Notes: generated by a model not told the origin, from the sequence alone. DNA of 64,000 nucleotides from CAVPMW01 sp963706515 (GCA_963706515.1 CAVPMW010000010.1:248001-312000), one strand, 5' to 3'; shown: positions 8,523 to 18,300, numbered from the stretch's first letter. Made by a program: numbers and translations.

Positions 8523-8831
8523 TCAAACAGAAGTTGAGCGCACGTTGAACCCGGCATACTCGCCGGTTGCAGGACTCCACTCGGTGTGGACCCCGCTGAC
8601 CTGGGCAGAGCGCGGTCCCCGTTCCAGTATGGTTACAAGTTTTTCAAGGGTATCTCGTTCCCCTTCCGCCAGTACCTCGACGGATCCATCCCAGCGGTTC
8701 CTCACCCACCCGCTGATTCCCTTGTCCAGGCAGGCGTAGAGTACAAATTGGCGGAAACCCACCCCTTGCACGAAACCCTCGACAACTGCATGCAGCCTCA
8801 CCGCTGAAGTTGGGCTGTCACCTGCCATCAC
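8523..8831 (-). CDS. acyP: Acylphosphatase
   Basis: A small (102 residues) enzyme that hydrolyses acyl phosphates such as carbamoyl phosphate or 1,3-bisphosphoglycerate. The phosphate-binding loop with catalytic Arg is seen in VQGVGFRQFV, and the catalytic Asn in GWVRNRWDGSVEV. The rest matches the alpha/beta sandwich, ending AGFNVRSTSV. Its start overlaps the end of the upstream peptidase gene by 14 bases, so the two are probably co-translated. Two close Met codons (positions 1 and 2) make the exact start slightly uncertain. Confidence 0.93.
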   Translation of the reverse strand: MMAGDSPTSAVRLHAVVEGFVQGVGFRQFVLYACLDKGISGWVRNRWDGSVEVLAEGERDTLEKLVTILERGPRSAQVSGVHTEWSPATGEYAGFNVRSTSV

Positions 8832-10168
8832 TGCTGTCCGCTGCGGAAACGCTGGAGGGGTTGCGCCGGGCGGGTCGAATTACCAGCAGCAGGAGCGCAA
8901 TTCCAAGCGGTGCTGCCAGAACCAGGACCAGCAACAGCGCCCAGGGGATCAGGTTATTGATAGCTACCTGGGTAGTATCTTCTCCAAATGTAACCTGGCG
9001 CCACTGCTGCTCGACCTGGCTTAATGGAATTCCCAGGGCTGCCTGGACGCCTGCGGCGCAATCTTTCCGGTCAGTCTGGGCATCGACGAGTTTTTGCAGA
9101 CCTTCGGTCCCATACTGTCCGTGAAGGTAACGGACGAAGGAAGCGGACTGAGCATATGCAAGCAGGGCGCTGGAGGCATCCCTGGGGAATATTTCGCAAA
9201 GGGAAGCCATCGGCAGCAGCGCATTTTTTTTGTAGTCATTTTCGAGGATGGTCGTGTAATCGGGATTTGGATAAAGCTCAGCGATAGATGCCAGGCCCTC
9301 ATTGAGCCAGACCGGTAAATTTGCATAGCCGGAAGGATTGCGCTGGTAGAGCATGATGTGCATCAGCTCGTGCGGGATGATCTGCTGCATGTATATATAT
9401 TGGTCCGGTCGGGGAGGGATGGAGAGAATCATCACGCCCAGGCTGGGGTCAGCATGCCCGGCGATCCAATTTTGACCCGAGAGTACCAGCGCTTCTTGCA
9501 TCAGGGTCGAGCTGGGATAGGCATAGATATCGATCGCTTCGGGTGTTTTGCCCTGGATCAATGACTGCACCTGCTGCAGTCCAGCAGCAGCTACTTTGCT
9601 CACGTTCTCGGCGAACTCACTGTCCGTCTGCTGGAACCAATGGATGCGAAACGGTTTTGCCTCGGACTGCTCCCATTTATAGCGGTTATCGATGTAGTCG
9701 AAAGAATATTCAGGGCTGGTGTAAGTATTGCCATCCGGGTAAAGCAGCTCGTAGCGGTAAGAGACCTTTGAGAAGGGATTGATGGGCTGCTTTTCCAGGT
9801 CTAAATTGTAGCTCAGCTTATAATCGGTATCGTTGATCGCTTTTGCCAGTACCGTTCCGGAGATCGTTTGGCTCACCGTTTGGAGTAGTGATCAAAATCG
9901 TCGTCGATTTGGGGGGAGATTCCGAGGTCAGCATCGCGTGAAACCGGATTTGCTTGCCGAAATCATAATCTGCGCCCTCGTTTTGAATCTGGGCTTGCGC
10001 AGCGACCCTTGCCGGGAAGAGCAAACCGGCGCCGGTCAGCAAAAGAAGCAATAACCAGTTATAGAAAATGACCTTCGACAAACGGAATTTAGGAATTGGG
10101 GGGTGTAAAGAATTGATAAATCTGAGGCGGCTGGTGCGTAATCTGTGGTGGAGAACTTGGATCTGCAT
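8818..10168 (-). CDS. Peptidase MA-like zinc metalloprotease (frameshifted)
   Basis: The pieces are 10168-9818 and 9876-8818 in different frames, which together make one ~440-residue protein. The N-terminal piece has a signal/anchor segment (NWLLLLLLTGAGLLFPA). The second piece carries the gluzincin motif HELMH, then LNEGLASIAELYPN with the third-ligand Glu, and a C-terminal membrane segment (about residues 307-330 of that piece). This suggests an exported, membrane-anchored protease. The reading switches near 9870-9900, where NDLRNGT in one frame is continued by TVLAKAIND in the other. A one-base sequence error is the simplest cause. Substrate unknown. Confidence 0.8.
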
Positions 10169-10213
10169 AAAGCAATTATAAGTTATAGAGCCTAAATAGA
10201 TGTCAGGACCGGG

Positions 10214-11282
10214 TCAGTCGTTTTCCAGGTCTTCTATCTCATCCAGGTGATCATCCTCGTCTTCATACCCATCATTTTCATATTCATACTCATCTTCGCT
10301 GCCATTACCATTCTCCGGAAGATCAAAAAGCTCGAAAGCCCCGAGCCCTTCATTAAAAGAGAGGTTATCGATGGCAGCATCCAGATATTCGAGCATTTCT
10401 GCGTCTTCCGTTTGGTCGTACATCGCGGTCAGAGCCTCGCGGACTCCTCCACCGCCCAGCTCGGAAAGCGACCAGAGTGTGGCAGTCAGCACATTTTCAT
10501 CCGGGTCATCGAGCAGCTCGAGCAGGCGGGGTACCGCGTCGCGCATGTTGAGCTCGCCGGCTGCACGCGCGGCTTCACACCTTACGGCGGGCCAGCGGCT
10601 GTCCAGTGAGTCGCTCACCTGGGGGATCCAGCGCTCATTCGCTGAACGCCCCATGGCGAACAGGGCGCTGGCGACCCACTCTTTGTTGCTGTTTCCGTAG
10701 GCAGCCAAGATCAGCTCGTCCACCTCTTCCCGGCTGGTATACCCCAGCGATTCCAGGGCGCGGCGGCGGACCTGATCATCCTCCGAGCTGCGATACAAGT
10801 TGAGCAGGATGCTCTCCAGGTCATTTTTGGTCGATTCAGGGATTTCTTCCATCTCACCGAGATAGACGTAGTAACCCAGGCTGGCTGTGGCAGCCGCCTG
10901 GACTTCTGGGTCCGGATCGTTGACCGCCAGGTTGACCAATGCCGGCAAGAGCCGGGGCGATTCGTAATCGCCCAGGATCCTTACAGCAGGCAGGCGAACG
11001 CTGGCTTCACTGTCCCCGAGCGCGATCATGCCCAGCTCGATGAACGAGAGCAGCAGATCATCATTTCCCAGGACCTCAGCATCCTCGAGGAGCGCCTGCC
11101 GCCGCCACCCAGGGATGGATGGCCAGATCAAGCTCAGCGTCTCCTCGTCCTGTGGGATTAAATCCGACAGGCGGTATAAATACCGGGGTGGAAAGGGTGT
11201 CTCTTCATCTAATAAGCGCATCCAGGACCTGCTGGAAAGGGATTTCCTGGGGTGTCTTGAATTCTGGATTCTTTTTGCTCAT
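10214..11282 (-). CDS. HEAT-repeat protein with acidic tail (frameshifted near the start)
   Basis: At least six HEAT-like repeats (for example ASVRLPAVRILGDYESPRLL, DPEVQAAATASLGYYV, WPAVRCEAARAAGELN) form a helical scaffold probably used for protein binding. The tail is strongly acidic (about the last 35 residues, rich in Asp, Glu and Tyr). The open frame starts at 11221. However, an ATG at 11282 begins MSKKNPEFKTPQEIPFQQVL, whose reading joins naturally to LLDEETPFPPRYLYRLSDL if one base near 11215 is an error. I therefore extend the gene to 11282. No catalytic motif is present. Confidence 0.75.
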
Positions 11283-11399
11283 GCTGGCAATACTCAGTAA
11301 TTTCAGATTTCAATGATCAGATTTCTTGTCTCGCCCAGGCGGCGATTAGGGCAGTAATTTACCGTTCACCCGCCTGATCGCCGCGATTGCTAGCGAGCG

Positions 11400-12432
11400 C
11401 TAAGGGATTTTAACCGGATTAATAAAATCCTGGACATTAATATAGATGATTAATACGATCAGGACGGCGAAACCGATGAGGTGGATCATATTTTCGTAGC
11501 GGGGCGGGATGCGCCGCTTGAAAAGGATCTCCGGCAAGGTGAGGAAGATCCTGCCGCCGTCCAGGGCAGGGATGGGCAGCAGGTTCAGGATGCCCAATGA
11601 GAAGGAGACCGCCATGAAGAAGAACAGCGGGTTGCGCAGGCGCTGGTAAATATCGAACATGCCTTTATATCCCGACGAAGCCGCGCCCTTCTTCCGGGGA
11701 TGTCTGGCCACGGATCATGCGTATAGGCAACGCAATCACGTTGCGCCCATAATCGACCGAGGCGCTCACCCCACGCGATATGGCGGTTGTGAACGCGATC
11801 GGATGGGTTGGATTTCCCAGGAGGATGCCGATTGCGCCTTCATTCTCCGGCGGGTTTTGGCGCGGCGTGAGGGTGATGGTCAGGATCTGCTTCCCGCGGG
11901 CGATCACCAGGGTGGTGGGCACACCCAAATTATTCTGGACGATGGCGTGCAGGTTATCGATGCTGGTCACCGGGGCGCCGTTGACGGTTTGGATGATATC
12001 CCCGGGAAGCAGTCCGGCCACTTCCGCCGGCGAGCCGGGTGCAATACCGTCGATGCGCACGATATTGGTGATGGGGTCGCCGAGCGTATAGAATAATAAA
12101 ACCGCCAGAATGATCCCGATCAATATGTTCATGCCCGGACCGGCGAACAGCACTCCCAGGCGGACCCAGGGACTGGCGGCTGCCAGCCCGCCTTCTACGG
12201 ATGGGTCGTTCTCCCCTTTGGGGCGGACGAAGCCGCCGAAGGGCAGCCAGTTGAGCGTAAATTCCGTCCCGCCGATCTTGAACAGCCGGGCTGCCCGGGG
12301 TGGGAAACCGATTCCGAATTCATCAACCTGCACCTTCATGGAACGCGCAGCCAGGAAATGACCCAGCTCGTGCAGGATCAAAAGGATCGCCAGCCCGAAG
12401 ATAAACCCCAATAAAGAGATTGTTAAACTCAT
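11400..12432 (-). CDS. rseP: RseP-like site-2 zinc protease (frameshifted)
   Basis: A membrane-embedded M50 family protease that cuts transmembrane proteins such as anti-sigma factors inside the bilayer. The N-terminal piece (12432-11665) has the HELGH zinc motif at about residues 21-25, further membrane segments and one PDZ domain (GSPAEVAGLLPGDIIQTVNG). The C-terminal piece (11711-11400) has the second active-site motif LLPIPALDGG and the last membrane segment. The two join at about 11680, where FVGI is followed by a stop in one frame and YKGMFD continues in another, so one base is probably missing. Joined length is ~345 residues, normal for RIP proteases with one PDZ domain. Confidence 0.9.
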
Positions 12433-12619
12433 GCTAATAACTGCTTTCTAATAGCCGGCTGATTCTCAGCCGATCTGATTCTCATCCATTCGCTATTTAT
12501 ACTCTCTCGGCGGAATTTCTCCCCCGGAGATTCCCCAATAAACATTCGTACGATTATATTCAACTCTTCCTTAATAGTGTAGCATTAATTGACCGGTTGG
12601 GCCAAGTTCTAACAGATTT

Positions 12620-13608
12620 CTAACCCGCAGCGAGCAGCTGGGCGGGTCCCCCGATCCCTGCGCAGCGGACTTCTGCTACGCCGGGGATATCTTTCAGCAG
12701 GTCAGCGACCTGGCGTGCAAAATCCGCCTGGCAGAGCACGTGGACGTTCGGCCCGGCGTCGATGGTATACAGGGCCGGTATACCGGAGGCGCGCCAGGCA
12801 GCGACCGACTGCATCACCTCCAGGGTGGCAGGCTGCCAGTAAAGCAGGGGAGGGGAGCAGGTCATGGTCACGGCGTGCAGCCAGTTGCTGTCCAGCTCGG
12901 CGATGGCAGCCAGCGCGGCGAAGTCCCGCTGCAGGATGGCAGAACGGCAGAGATCCAGGCGGCGCGGGGCGTCGGCAATTCGCACTGATTGGAGCGGGCT
13001 GGAATCAGCCAGGCGATGGCCCTCCTGGGAGCCAATCGATTTGTGCGCCTGGCTGACGATCGCCAGGCAGTCGACCAGCCGCCAGTGGTCCGCCGGGGCG
13101 AGCGAGAAGGCAAACGAGTTCTTCATCCCCGCTGCCGGGCTGCCATTCCACGAATCCGCCGGGGATAGAGCGGCAGGCAGACCCCGAGCCGCGCCGCGCC
13201 AGGCGGGAGAGCTCCCGCTCGCTGAGCGCCAGACCGGCAGCGCTTGCCGCAGCCAATGCCAGCGAGGCAAACGCCGAGGCAGAGGAGGCGATCCCGGTGC
13301 CCATCGGGAAATTATTTTCACTGGTCACCTGCGCGCCATCGCTGATGCCGCTCAGGCTGCGCACCCGGTCGAGGAATTCGCTGCACCCGCGAGAGCGCCT
13401 GCCCCTCGGCGGGCGCCCCGTTGAGGATCAGCGAGTCGGCGGCGAATTCGGGACCGAACTGGACGCTGGTGCGCGTGTACAGCCCTTCCAGGTTGATCGA
13501 GATCGAGCCGTTGGACGGGATGTGCAGGTAGGGGTCGCGGTTGCCCCAATATTTGATTAAGGCGATGTTCGGGTGGGCTTGGGTGGTGGCGGAATTTTGA
13601 GGTTCCAA
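12620..13608 (-). CDS. mvaD: Diphosphomevalonate (or phosphomevalonate) decarboxylase, two frameshifts
   Basis: A GHMP-fold enzyme of the mevalonate route to isopentenyl units. Three frame segments tile the gene: 13608-~13380 (HPNIALIKYWGNRD, PSNGSISINLEG), ~13364-~13170 (FPMGTGIASSASAFASLALA, the ATP-binding loop) and ~13110-12620 (ending TIDAGPNVHVLC and GIGGPAQLL). Full length is ~330 residues, normal for the family. The only start is a TTG at 13608, one base after the HicB stop, so the upstream accessory genes may have replaced the original start region. Some Chloroflexota enzymes of this family act on the monophosphate (alternative mevalonate pathway); sequence alone does not decide here. 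Confidence 0.85.
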
Positions 13609-13609
13609 C

Positions 13610-13828
13610 TCAGGCAGTTTGATAAATCACGGGGCGATAACGCGGGGCCGGAATAGGTTTTCCGGCTGCACGGGCAGCTTCCAACCAGGCTTTCTTGGCA
13701 ATCTGGACTTCTCTTACAGCATCTTCAGGGGTTTCGCCAAAAGCCGAGCAATGCTTGAGATCGGGTATGTCAGCAATATACCCTTCATCATCTTCACTGT
13801 AGAATACGTTAATATGATAGTCTTTCAC
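13610..13828 (-). CDS. HicB-like antitoxin family protein
   Basis: A 72-residue protein with the partial RNase H-like HicB fold: INVFYSEDDEGYIADIPDLK, then HCSAFGETPEDAVREVQIAKKAWLEAA. HicB proteins neutralise the mRNA interferase HicA. I see no HicA gene on either side, so this looks like an orphan. Many short HicB-like proteins occur without a toxin. It starts with GTG, preceded by AGAGGAAAAA, and ends one base before the TTG start of mvaD. A short unassigned frame of ~38 codons upstream overlaps its start but does not look like HicA. Confidence 0.8.
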   Translation of the reverse strand: MKDYHINVFYSEDDEGYIADIPDLKHCSAFGETPEDAVREVQIAKKAWLEAARAAGKPIPAPRYRPVIYQTA

Positions 13829-13950
13829 GATTTTTCCTCTAATTGTAGATTATACCGCTCGACGATCTCAAAAAACTGCTTGATTTGATTCGAGAGCCTC
13901 AAAGTGATCTGCCCCAAACGAATGTACCAGTTGTTATGTTACTTCTGTCG

Positions 13951-14310
13951 CTATATGCAGATGAGGGGGAAAGCTGCCTGCGTTTTCAATATGCTCATGA
14001 TTTTCCTGCTTAATTCAGGTATATCTTGAATTGCCGTATTCCAAACAATTTGCCAAAGAATCGCAAAGTACTCATGCACGGCAATATTGCGAAAGCCGAT
14101 AATATCCTCCCATGCAACTTCTTTGTATCTTTCCCGGAATTCGGCTGGCAAACGTGCGGCTGCCTCACCGATGACAATTAGTTTTTGCAAAACCGCACTT
14201 TGGCGAAGTTCATCCTGAAGGAATGCTTCTTCGCCAATCGGCTCACAGAAGCGAGCAATCGACTCAGCTGCTTCAACGATGTCGAGCAAGTATAGTTTTT
14301 CAGGCCGCAT
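13951..14310 (-). CDS. hepT: HepT-type toxin (HEPN ribonuclease, DUF86)
   Basis: A 119-residue all-helical HEPN protein. The RNase motif R-x4-H-x-Y is seen as RNIAVHEY at about residues 73-80. In the characterised HepT/MntA systems the toxin cuts RNA and is silenced when MntA adds AMP groups to the Tyr of this motif. The upstream gene encodes the matching nucleotidyltransferase and overlaps this one by 11 bases, as is usual for the pair. Identification from motif plus neighbour is strong. Confidence 0.88.
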   Translation of the reverse strand: MRPEKLYLLDIVEAAESIARFCEPIGEEAFLQDELRQSAVLQKLIVIGEAAARLPAEFRERYKEVAWEDIIGFRNIAVHEYFAILWQIVWNTAIQDIPELSRKIMSILKTQAAFPLICI

Positions 14311-14614
14311 ACACTTCCAGTGAGCTGGTGAGCACAGAATCCCGGATAGCTGGCTTTAACCCTTCCTGCGGTACCAAATCCACCTGGCGTTGGAGGATTT
14401 CTGATAACTCGCGCTTCATTCTGCCTAGAGTCATAAATGTGATGAACGCAGAAGGATGGAAGACAACCAAAACGTCGATATCACTGTCTGAGCTAAAGTC
14501 ATCCCGAAGAACAGAGCCAAACAGTGACAATCGCTGCACTTGATATCGCTTGCAGAAACCTTTCAGCTTCCTCTCAGGTATTTTGATCCTGGAACTTACC
14601 ATTTTCGTCTCCAT
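14300..14614 (-). CDS. mntA: MntA-type antitoxin nucleotidyltransferase
   Basis: A 104-residue minimal nucleotidyltransferase. The active-site signature is GS followed by the DxD pair, seen as GSVLRDDFSSDSDIDVLV at about residues 33-50. It probably AMPylates and so silences the HepT toxin encoded next to it. The gene overlaps hepT by 11 bases and lies upstream, which fits the antitoxin-first order. A palindromic element begins 37 bases before its start. Confidence 0.88.
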   Translation of the reverse strand: METKMVSSRIKIPERKLKGFCKRYQVQRLSLFGSVLRDDFSSDSDIDVLVVFHPSAFITFMTLGRMKRELSEILQRQVDLVPQEGLKPAIRDSVLTSSLEVYAA

Positions 14615-14650
14615 ATGAGATAAGGACAGTTACAAGTATTATACAAGTAA

Positions 14651-14791
14651 GTAGGTTGGGTTGACCATTTTATTCACTGTTAAAATCCTTAGCGTTCAAA
14701 GCGAAACCCAACATCGAGGCATGTTGTTGGGTTTCGGGGCAGATATTCAAATATCTATCTGCCTCGTGGTATGCCCCTCAACCCAACCTAC
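14651..14791. mobile_element. Palindromic MITE-like element with GTAGGTTGGGTTGA ends
   Basis: A 141-base element bounded by a perfect 14-base terminal inverted repeat (GTAGGTTGGGTTGA at 14651-14664, its complement at 14778-14791). An inner palindrome is formed by CGAAACCCAACA and TGTTGGGTTTCG around 14702-14736. No coding frame. Ends of this kind are common in intergenic palindromes of cyanobacteria and Chloroflexota (general knowledge, not checked). It sits between the mntA promoter region and the end of the next gene. Confidence 0.65.
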
Positions 14792-14794
14792 GCT

Positions 14795-16225
14795 CTACTC
14801 TCTGGCAAACCAACCTGGATTTTCGGCTACCCAACCTTCCAGGTTGGTGCTGCCGACTTGAACTCGCCACCAGAGAAAATCTTCTGCCACGACTGGCCCT
14901 TCTAATACCGAGATCTTTTCTCCTTCGTCCAGTTTTGACAATACCTCGCCGATTAAGGAGTGCGTCGCACGCAGGTTGAGCAGACTACCACTTTCGGTAA
15001 CCACATAGGATTCACCCTTAGCTATTGCCGGGAGAGGCGACAAGACGGGAACTTGGAATGATCCCATGGGACTTGCTATGGTTATCGATTCGTTTCCGGT
15101 AATGTTAATTAAATTGAGCTGCCAGGGTCCAGAAGCACCACATTTATTTGGTGAATAACCAAAGGTGATCCATTGGCCATCTGGGGACCAATTGGGAAAC
15201 CCTACACAGCCTGGACGATCTGTCAGGCGCCGGAGATTGTTTCCATCAGCATCGATCACATACAGGCTATCCTCCCAATCTGGAGAGGAATCATTTTGTA
15301 CAATTATCGCGATATATTTTCCATCTGGTGACCATGCGTAATCATCTACATAGATTGAATCTTTGAACATCTTGCGTTCATTTTCCCCGTTGACATCCAT
15401 GATCATCAACTCAAAAATAGACGGACTTTCGTCCGGCTTTACTGCCGTATACGCAATGGACTTACCATCCGGTGCGTATGCAGGGGAATGTTCATAGATG
15501 TCAGGAGTATCAGTAAGCTGGCGAACGCGTCCTGAGGCTGTTTCAACTACATACAAATTTACATCTGTTTGTTCAGGTTTCTGCGTAAGTTGAGAAAAAA
15601 CGATCGACTTCCCATCCGGCGCCCAGGAAGGATTCGTTATGTAACCGGGTGAAAAAGTCAACTTGCGGAGATCACTTCCATCCGGCCGAATAAGGTAAAT
15701 TTCACTTCTCGAATCAGTAAATTCGGATGGAAATGCTGTGAAAGATATCCATGACCGTTTGGGGACCAGGAAAGACATCGGGATGTTCCAACCGAATTTG
15801 GATCGTCCAGCATTGGCCTTTGACCGATTCCACCAATGCGCGTAACGTATAAGATCTCAGGCCAATAATGCCCTTCTGGAACCCCTCGATACAGAACCCA
15901 GCCTGATGGTGGGTATACAGTGGCGTTTGTCGCTTCCAGTTCTGGTGAAGGTGTGGTTGAGGTTTTGATGGATGGGATTGAAATCGTTGATGTTGCAGGA
16001 ACAGGCTTGACCGTCGGAGTCAAAGTAGAGCCAATCTGCTGCTGCACAGTCTGCAAAGTAACAGAAGGATTTGGCGGTGTAACATATATCTTGGATTTTG
16101 TTACGGCAATTTCCGGGACTTTATTCGTTACAGACAAACAACTCCATATACTGAGCATGCAAAAAAAACAGAAATAAAATCTGAAATCCTTTCCTAAATA
16201 TTGACCACATACTTGCCTCTTTCAT
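14795..16225 (-). CDS. TolB-like beta-propeller lipoprotein with C-terminal SH3 domain (frameshifted)
   Basis: The pieces are 16158-15658 and 15778-14795, plus a likely leader from an ATG at 16225. The leader (MKEASMWSIFRKGFQILFLF) would join to LSIWSC, a lipobox-like end, if a run of eight A bases at ~16161-16168 is one base off. The propeller has repeated PD40 units such as PSWAPDGKSIVFSQ, PAYAPDGKSIAYTA, YAWSPDGKYIAI and PNWSPDGQWITFG. The C-terminal ~70 residues (LLNLRATHSLIGEVLSKLDEGEKISVL) form a bacterial SH3 domain. It is probably an exported binding protein. A second switch lies near 15750. No enzyme motif is present. Confidence 0.75.
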
Positions 16226-16262
16226 GTACCAAATATCCGATCTCTAACTGCTACTCATGAGG

Positions 16263-16505
16263 TTATTTGAATTTTTCATCGTGCCGAATCAATACTGCAA
16301 CTCCGTAAGTTTTTTTGAATACTTTCCATGAATAACTCTGATAAGAGTTAGTAAAGGGGTTGTAGATGGTAACCCCCTTTTCATTTGTGGCAGTCACTAC
16401 AACCCAATGGGGACAGAAATTACCTCCTGTATTTTCCTTGCTCACGAGTTTGCCAGTTGTAGGGTGCAGTCGATCTTTGACCGCACCAATCCGTACTCCC
16501 CACAA
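16263..16505 (-). CDS. C39-like peptidase, C-terminal fragment
   Basis: An 80-residue frame. It resembles the end of a C39/papain-like peptidase, with the catalytic-His region CPHWVVVTATNEKGVTIYNP followed by the YSWKVFKKTYG helix typical of the C-terminus. The N-terminal half with the catalytic Cys is absent upstream; instead there is unrelated sequence and a transposase remnant. It is probably a truncated gene. The hairpin-like stretch at 16463-16487 lies inside it. Confidence 0.5.
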   Translation of the reverse strand: MWGVRIGAVKDRLHPTTGKLVSKENTGGNFCPHWVVVTATNEKGVTIYNPFTNSYQSYSWKVFKKTYGVAVLIRHDEKFK

Positions 16506-16553
16506 CCTATCCTGCTCACATCCTCCCTAACAGCCCCTCCCCATCCCCTCTCA

Positions 16554-16784
16554 TCATACACCATCCTTACATACCGGTGAAAACTCGACCGAGGCCAGTC
16601 CACCGTGCTTCTTCACATGCCTGTTTATTACCTGGGTGTCTGGGATTTTCTCCCGCACATCGTTCAATGCTACCCGTGATATCTTTCTGGCTTCAAGCGT
16701 TAGCAGAATCGGCAGGCGGCTGCAGGTAATTATGCTAAAAAAATATGCGCCGCTCTCGATTAAAGACCGGCTGTATTCAGGCAT
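16554..16784 (-). pseudogene. Remnant of a REP-associated tyrosine transposase (RAYT, IS200-like)
   Basis: A 76-residue frame. It begins MPEYSRSLIESGAYFFSIIT, close to the usual RAYT start (MPxYRRxxIxGGTYFFT), and continues RLPILLTLEARKISRVALNDVREK. After residue ~48 it jumps to NRHVKKHGG, which resembles the distal part of the family. The middle with the catalytic HuH and Tyr motifs is therefore missing. It is inactive. Its flanks carry short GGTGCGGTC palindromes, which suits a REP/RAYT origin. Confidence 0.65.
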
Positions 16785-16813
16785 TTATGGAGATTATATA
16801 GGAGAATGACAAA

Positions 16814-16839
16814 GGGTGCGGTCGTTTTTGACCGCACCC
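16814..16839. repeat. REP-like hairpin next to the transposase remnant
   Basis: A perfect 10-base stem GGGTGCGGTC with a GTTTTT loop, 29 bases upstream of the transposase remnant. An imperfect relative (GGTGCAGTC...GACCGCACC) lies on the other side at 16463-16487. It could equally be a terminator. Confidence 0.45.
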
Positions 16840-16864
16840 TCGAATTATTTGCCTTGTTCCTCGC

Positions 16865-17687
16865 CTACGCCTTACCCAGTACGACCCCAAGGATCAGGAA
16901 CGCAAAGAACACGCTTTGTGCAGAGTGCACGATGACCGCCATCCAGGTGCTGCGGTAGCGCCAGGAGGGAAATGCTAAAAGGAAGATTCCGCTGATGGCG
17001 TTCGCCAGGATCGTCCAGGGCTGGTGAAGATGGTACAAGCCAAACAGCCCGCCGTTCGCCACCCAGCTCCACCTGCCAAATACTCCCTCCATCTTGGGCA
17101 GCAGCACACCTCGGAATAGAAACTCCTCGCCCAGGATCGTATTGAAGACAGCGTTAACCACGTATAAGCCCAGGAACCACCAGGCGCCTACCAGCCGGTG
17201 CAAGATCTCTTGCGATTGTAGAACCGCGTTCATGCTGTAGCCGGGAGGCTCGGCAAGAAAGGGAAAGATCGACACCCAGAGTTTGTCCGCGTAGGCCACT
17301 AAAGCCAGCTCCCACACGACGGTCCCGATGAGAAACGGGATCACCCACAGCCAGAGCCTGCGGCGAGCGTCACCGGTCTTCAGGATCGCGCGGCGTATTG
17401 AGGCGCAGCCTGCGCTTGATCGTAGCCCAGCGGAGATCGCCCTCTTCCTGCCGGACGATGATCATTGAAAGGACAAACAGCCAGATCAAACCGAAGGTGA
17501 GCAGCACTATGCGGGTGACGCCTGCTCCAAGCGGATCCGAGGCGGCGTCGGGTGACAAAGCGGGGAATATGATCCAGCTCAGGACCGCCATCGGGATGGC
17601 AGCCAGGGCCCAGATTCCCAGGATTCTGCCGAGTGAGTACTGTTTCTCCATCTCAGCGGCTGCAGTTACGGGTAAGGCATTTTCCAT
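16865..17687 (-). CDS. CPBP (CAAX-like) intramembrane metalloprotease (frameshifted)
   Basis: The pieces are 17687-17370 and 17344-16865. The first has two membrane segments and a basic cytoplasmic end. The second carries the family motif GEEFLFRGVLLPKM (EExxxR) at about residues 70-83, then the His motif GLYHLHQPW and further membrane segments. They join near 17375, where NTPRDP in one frame is continued by KTGDARRRLWLWVIPF in another. Joined length is ~270 residues, normal for the family. Members process prenylated proteins or immunity/bacteriocin peptides; the substrate here is unknown. Confidence 0.83.
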
Positions 17688-18037
17688 CTCTTCCTCCTAT
17701 ACCTGACTCGATAATTGGTCGATTAACGATGTGCTTGAACTTTTTCCTGGTTAACAAGCTCAACGCAGCTGCCAATATCCGGCATAACTACCTTCCTTTC
17801 TGCTTAGATTGATAATGAAACACTGGTGACAAAAAAAGCGGCATCAGCGATCTCATACAACCGAATATTCCCCGTTGTTAATTCATGAGAAGGATGACGC
17901 CATTTCAGTGGAACTATATAAATATACACAAATTATAAAAAAAGTCAATTTTGTGATTTATTTAACAAGTGAATGGATGGTAAGTTGCAGTCGCTCTCCA
18001 GGAGTAAATCGGATATTTCCCACCTTGACAGTATAGA
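17688..18037. other. AT-rich intergenic region, no gene seen
   Basis: 350 bases between the divergent CPBP gene and the reductase remnant. It has runs of A and T and short palindromes, but no open frame, RNA gene or clear promoter pair that I can support. Confidence 0.6.
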
Positions 18038-18271
18038 ATGGACGTTCTACAATTGGATGCGCTCATCATTTTCGGCAGCTCCGACCTGGCGGTGACTTTC
18101 ATCCAGCACGACTTAATCGATGAATACCGGATCATGCTGAACCCGGTGGTTTTGGGAAGCGGTAAAGCATTATTCACAGGGATAAACGAGCGGCTGAAAC
18201 TCAAGCTGGTCAAGACCAGGACATTTCGCTCGGGCAACGTTTTACTATACTACCAGCCGGATAGGAAATAA
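18038..18271 (+). pseudogene. Dihydrofolate-reductase-like (RibD_C) gene, C-terminal remnant
   Basis: A 77-residue frame matching only the end of RibD-C-domain reductases: LIIFGSSDLAVTFIQHDL, then DEYRIMLNPVVLGSGKALF and TRTFRSGNVLLYYQP. Roughly the first 110 residues, including the NADPH-binding region, are absent. A stop lies 12 bases upstream in frame, and the preceding DNA is AT-rich and non-coding. It is a truncated gene and not a frameshift case. Confidence 0.75.
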
Positions 18272-18300
18272 CCTTTCAAAACGAATTAAGAGGTGGCAAG

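Noticed and set aside
13829..13950. A HicA toxin gene upstream of the HicB-like gene
   Set aside because: The only short frame (~38 codons, ending in the HicB start) is helical and lacks the HicA dsRBD-like sequence and catalytic His.
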